Positions 60,519-64,000 of a stretch of DNA of 64,000 nt are shown one piece after another. The translations under genes were made by a program, and so were the position numbers. Below the pieces are notes generated by a model. It ran no database searches. It saw nothing but the letters and a program-made list of their open reading frames with translations, and was not told the origin of the DNA. The stretch's first letter is position 1; each line of letters starts with the position of its first letter. This DNA is from Candidatus Pelagibacter sp. (GTDB taxonomy: Bacteria > Pseudomonadota > Alphaproteobacteria > Pelagibacterales > Pelagibacteraceae): the NCBI GenBank assembly GCA_028404615.1, contig JAOOBT010000002.1:1-64000 (forward strand), read 5' to 3'.

Positions 60519-61844
60519 TTAAAACTTTCTTAATATTTTATTAAAATAAAACTTTAAAGTTAATGATCTAAATATCATAAAAAGCATCAAAGAAAACCAC
60601 AAACCATGATTACCAAAATTTTTTGTAAAATAAATTGAAGCAAGGATAAATCCAATAACAGATATTATCATAGCGTTTCTTATTTCTTTTGTTTGTGATG
60701 CACCAATAAATATACCATCAAGTTGATAGCAAAATGATGCGATTGGTGGAATTAAAACAATCCAAATGAAGTGTTGATAAGAAATAAATCTCAAGATCTC
60801 TATGTCAGTAATAATATTAACAATTTCTTTAAAAAAAATAATATAAAGAAAAGCTACAATTAGAGCTGTAAAGAAACTAACTTGAATAGAATTTGTTACC
60901 ACAGTTAAAAAAGTAGATTTATTTTTTCTACCAATAGTAAAGCCAACTACTCCCTCTGTAGAAAATGCATAAGCATCAAGAAAAAAAGCAGCTAAAATTA
61001 TAAACTGCATTAAAATAGTATTTACAGCTAGATAGTCTTCTCCAAGTTTAGCCCCTAGATAAGTTACCCATAAAAATGAGAAAGTTAAAAATAAAGTTCT
61101 GATAAAAATATCAAGATTTATATTAAATAATTTAATTAATTTAGATTTAATAATTATCTTTTCAAATTTAGGAATAATTTTAAACTTTTTTAAAATGAAA
61201 TAGTAAGTATAAAAAGTGAATATGAATAAACTTATGTAACTTGCAAATAACGTTCCTAAAGCAACACCAAAAATATTCAAATTATAAGATAAAACTAATA
61301 TAGAACTAAAAATAATATTTAAAATTGACAAAACTACTATCAGCAAACTAGAAATTTTTGTTTTCTGTATTCCAAGATAAAAACCAACTAGAATATAAAT
61401 ACATAATTCAGCCGGAACTGAAAAAACTCTTACACTTAAGTAAGTATTAATTAAATTTTGCGTTTCAGTTGTTATTTTAAAAAAACTTTGTATTAAAAAA
61501 TAAATTAAGGGCTTAAAAACAATTATTAAAAAAGCGATTATTATTGCAATTATAAAATTTCTAAGCAATGTTTTTACAATTTCTCTATAATCTCCTCTAC
61601 CAAAAGCTTGGGAAACTATACCAACAGTTCCCATTCTTAAAAACCCAAAGCTCCAAATAATCATTGTCATTACTGATGTAGCAATGCTCGCAGCTGCTAA
61701 GTATTTAGTTTCTCCAAGATTTCCCATCAAGCCTGTATCAACTATTCCTACTAAGGGAATAGCTAAGTTTGAAAAAAAAACCGGTATGGACAACAAAATT
61801 AAATGTTTTTTTGAAAATTTTGATTGGCTTTTAAATAGATCCAT
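60519..61844 (-). CDS. MATE-family efflux transporter
   Basis: A 441-residue protein with 12 helices and the MATE pattern: LLSIPVFFSNLAIPLVGIVDTGLMGNLGE at the start, GIVSQAFGRGDYREIVKTLLRNF, and a second-half FFLDAYAFSTEGVVGFTIGRKN. It belongs to the DinF-like branch, which moves organic cations or metabolites out against sodium or protons. Directly upstream of, and adjoining, the EamA gene. Substrate not known. Confidence 0.92.
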   Translation of the reverse strand: MDLFKSQSKFSKKHLILLSIPVFFSNLAIPLVGIVDTGLMGNLGETKYLAAASIATSVMTMIIWSFGFLRMGTVGIVSQAFGRGDYREIVKTLLRNFIIAIIIAFLIIVFKPLIYFLIQSFFKITTETQNLINTYLSVRVFSVPAELCIYILVGFYLGIQKTKISSLLIVVLSILNIIFSSILVLSYNLNIFGVALGTLFASYISLFIFTFYTYYFILKKFKIIPKFEKIIIKSKLIKLFNINLDIFIRTLFLTFSFLWVTYLGAKLGEDYLAVNTILMQFIILAAFFLDAYAFSTEGVVGFTIGRKNKSTFLTVVTNSIQVSFFTALIVAFLYIIFFKEIVNIITDIEILRFISYQHFIWIVLIPPIASFCYQLDGIFIGASQTKEIRNAMIISVIGFILASIYFTKNFGNHGLWFSLMLFMIFRSLTLKFYFNKILRKF

Positions 61845-61893
61845 TTTTATTCTTTAATATATCCTAAGAACCTTATATACATTGATTCTATCA

Positions 61894-62511
61894 ATGTTAG
61901 AGCAAGTAATCATCTCAATCCAAATTATCCTCATAGATATTGTGATGGCTGCTGACAACGCGATCATTATAGGTTTGATTGCTGCAGGTTTTGCAACGGA
62001 AAATAGAAGAAAAATTATAGCCTGGGGTGTAGCTGCTGCTTTTTTATTTAGAATTATTTTTGCTTCAGGAGCAAATTATTTATTTGAATTTGCTTGGATC
62101 AAAATTCTTGGAGGAGTTTTACTTTTATGGGTAATTAATAATTTAAGACAAGATTTTTTTGGAAAAAATAAAATCAAAACTCCTCAATTAAAATCTAATG
62201 AAACTAAAAGTTTTAGTATGGGGGTTTATCAGGTGCTAATTGCAGATCTTACTTTAAGTTTTGATAACACTATCGCTGTGGTAGCTGCATCGAAAGGTAA
62301 TTTTCATTTAATGGTAATAGGATTATTGTTATCAGTATTTTTAATTGCTACTCTTGCGAGTTATTTTGCTGATTACATAAAAAAACATATGTGGCTTGGT
62401 TATCTTGGCTTATTTGTAATTTTAATAATTTCAATTCAATTAATAATTGGCGGGCTTGTAAGTTATGAAGTTCTTTCAATAAACGAAAAGTATAAATTTT
62501 TATTCTTATAA
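61894..62511 (+). CDS. TerC/Alx-family membrane protein, second copy
   Basis: A 205-residue, seven-helix protein with both TerC motifs: LIDIVMAADNAIIIGLIAAGF (residues 16-36) and IADLTLSFDNTIAVVAASKG. The ATG at 61894 is preferred to a TTG 12 bases earlier. It is a diverged paralogue of the gene at 8985, and both are coupled to an FAD oxidoreductase gene: here the next gene starts on its stop codon (TAATG). Probably a metal-ion exporter. Confidence 0.87.
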   Translation: MLEQVIISIQIILIDIVMAADNAIIIGLIAAGFATENRRKIIAWGVAAAFLFRIIFASGANYLFEFAWIKILGGVLLLWVINNLRQDFFGKNKIKTPQLKSNETKSFSMGVYQVLIADLTLSFDNTIAVVAASKGNFHLMVIGLLLSVFLIATLASYFADYIKKHMWLGYLGLFVILIISIQLIIGGLVSYEVLSINEKYKFLFL

Positions 62512-63473
62512 TGTTGGACTTTTGTATTATAGGGTCAGGAATTGCTGGCTCTACAATAGCAAATCTTTTATCTAAAAAATACTCAGTTCATATCTTTGAT
62601 AAGGCTAGAGGTCCAGGGGGGAGATCATCAAATAAAAGATTTAAACACAATTTAAGCTTTGATCATGGTGTTCAGTATATATCTCCAAAATCAAAACTTT
62701 TTACGAAATACATAAATAAGCTTTATAGAAAAAAAATATTAAAAAATTGGGATAATAATCACTTAGACTTTACATTTGAGAAAAAAAGTTTTTCGTCGAA
62801 ATATATAGGTAGAAGAGCTAATAATGATTTAGTTAAATATAATTTAAAAAATATCAAACAGTCATTTGCCTCACCAATTAAAAAAATTAACTTTAAAAAA
62901 TATTTTTGGGAAATTACTATGCAAAATAAATCTAAACATCAATTTAAATCGTTAATAATTACTTGCCCTTTTCCTCAATTAAAAAAGTTAGCAAAACAAT
63001 ATTTAGATAAAAAAATATTAAAACTTAAAGTTCAAATGCAACCTAATATTACAGTTATGATAGCTTTTAAAAATCAAAAAAACCTTCCTATTAGTTCAAT
63101 AAAATTTAATGACGATATTTTGGCATGGGCTGCTAATGAAAATAGTAAAAAAAGATTTAAATCAAATATAAATTTATGGACTATTCAGGCTTCGCTTAAT
63201 TGGTCAAAAAAAACTATTAACAAATATAAAACTGATAAATCAATTATGAACCAGCTGATTTCACGCTTTATAAAGTTAACAGGATTTAAAAAAAATAAAA
63301 TGATCTTTAAAAAAATTCATGGTTGGAAATATTCATATAATTATGAAAAAACACCTTACCTTAGTATTTGGGATAAAAAAATTAATTTAGGTGTTTGTGG
63401 AGATTGGTTTAATGGACCAAAAGTTGAAAATGCATGGTTAAGCGCCAACGATCTTGCTAGAAAAATAAAATAA
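62511..63473 (+). CDS. Renalase-like FAD-dependent oxidoreductase
   Basis: A 320-residue flavoprotein of the COG3380/renalase type: CIIGSGIAGSTIANLLSKKYSVHIFDKARGPGGRSSNKRF, LSFDHGVQYISP, WKYSYNYEKTPYL and GVCGDWFNGPKVENAWLSANDLA. Bacterial renalases oxidise isomeric dihydronicotinamide forms back to NAD(P)+. Other members are unassigned. Translationally coupled to the TerC gene. It converges on a PrpD-like gene with no gap. Confidence 0.85.
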   Translation: MLDFCIIGSGIAGSTIANLLSKKYSVHIFDKARGPGGRSSNKRFKHNLSFDHGVQYISPKSKLFTKYINKLYRKKILKNWDNNHLDFTFEKKSFSSKYIGRRANNDLVKYNLKNIKQSFASPIKKINFKKYFWEITMQNKSKHQFKSLIITCPFPQLKKLAKQYLDKKILKLKVQMQPNITVMIAFKNQKNLPISSIKFNDDILAWAANENSKKRFKSNINLWTIQASLNWSKKTINKYKTDKSIMNQLISRFIKLTGFKKNKMIFKKIHGWKYSYNYEKTPYLSIWDKKINLGVCGDWFNGPKVENAWLSANDLARKIK

Positions 63474-64000
63474 TTAGAAAATACCTTTACTGCTTTTACA
63501 TTTGTCTTTTATTGAACTTTTTACCTCTACGTTTAAACCCACTAAATCTTTAGCTTTTAATTTAGGAAGATTTTGCACAAATTTTAAAAATCGATCTGAC
63601 TCTTTTTTAGAGATGATTCCATCAGTTAAAGTTTTAAATTTATTAATATACTCTTTTCGTGTGAAAGGTCTTTTGCCTGCTGGATGAGCGTCAGCAACAT
63701 TTATTTCCTCTGAAATTGTAGAGCCGTCTTTCATTGTAATTATTACTTTTCCACCAAAACACTTATTTTCAGGATTAGGATCGTGGTATTTTTCTGTCCA
63801 TCTTGCGTCTTCTCTTGTTGAAATTTTTTGCCAAAGTTCAACTGTGCTTTTTCTTTGCGCCCTTTGTGGAGTATAGGATTTTACATGATGCCATACTCCA
63901 TCTTCAAGGGCTACTGCAAAAATATACATTATGGAATGATCTAAAGTTTCCCTACTTGCTTTTGGATCCATTTTTTGAGGATCGTTTGCTCCAGTACCGA
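63474..64000 (-). CDS. MmgE/PrpD-family protein, 3' part (runs off the window)
   Basis: The last 175 or so codons of a 2-methylcitrate dehydratase/MmgE-family gene. The frame stays open to the window end upstream of the first Met ([32 protein letters not shown]), so the true start lies outside. The C-terminal block [38 protein letters not shown] matches the family. PrpD dehydrates methylcitrate in propionate breakdown, but other MmgE members act elsewhere. The missing N-terminal half prevents a choice. Confidence 0.9.
   Translation of the reverse strand, partial: GTGANDPQKMDPKASRETLDHSIMYIFAVALEDGVWHHVKSYTPQRAQRKSTVELWQKISTREDARWTEKYHDPNPENKCFGGKVIITMKDGSTISEEINVADAHPAGKRPFTRKEYINKFKTLTDGIISKKESDRFLKFVQNLPKLKAKDLVGLNVEVKSSIKDKCKSSKGIF

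Overview
The window is very A+T rich and tightly packed: genes overlap or sit a few bases apart, no stretch over 300 bases lacks a gene, and I found no insertion sequence, phage gene, CRISPR array or tRNA. Gene content (a tandem glycine riboswitch on gcvTHP, two neighbouring ammonium channels, apr genes with a short membrane anchor, a CADD-type p-aminobenzoate gene, many small stand-alone domain proteins) points to a streamlined marine alphaproteobacterium, most likely SAR11 (Pelagibacterales). This assignment is inferred from content, not from a marker gene.

Left third (1-24 kb), organosulfonate metabolism. Five small genes of unknown role come first. Next are a zinc alcohol dehydrogenase, an HpsN-type histidinol-dehydrogenase paralogue and a TRAP transporter (dctPQM), divergent from a GMC dehydrogenase. 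After a run of coupled genes (TerC, two SDRs, M23 peptidase, SGNH protein) and a carbamoyltransferase/DUF5989/SxtJ module come xsc, suyA-suyB, a TauE/SafE exporter and aprM-aprB-aprA. Read together: sulfonates are imported and oxidised to sulfolactate or sulfoacetaldehyde, cleaved by SuyAB or Xsc to pyruvate or acetyl phosphate plus sulfite, and the sulfite is exported or oxidised to APS. A small nucleotidyltransferase and CADD follow.

Middle (24-43 kb). A short intergenic gap holds one DnaA box, tandem 11-mers and an A+T palindrome, with a second DnaA box just inside the next gene. Then come an MFS transporter, a MetC-type lyase, an unnoticed 27-residue basic protein, an unidentified structured RNA on the minus strand next to mnmA, cysQ, recX, and small genes overlooked by length cut-offs (DUF3553 and a single-pass membrane protein). 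Two amt genes, HU, rseP overlapped by a LysR gene, acuI, folE and hisI complete it.

Right third (42-64 kb). This is a light and oxidative-stress region: two unusual photolyase/cryptochrome proteins, DUF393, DUF2256, DUF4864, periplasmic MsrA, TspO, superoxide dismutase, and an FAD oxidoreductase/DUF1365/Cfa/DUF3833 set. The last four lie directly downstream of gcvTHP on the same strand, so the glycine riboswitch may feed into them. EamA and MATE exporters, a second TerC, a renalase-like oxidoreductase and the 3' part of a prpD-like gene close the window.

All family names come from reading translated sequence by eye. No database search was run.
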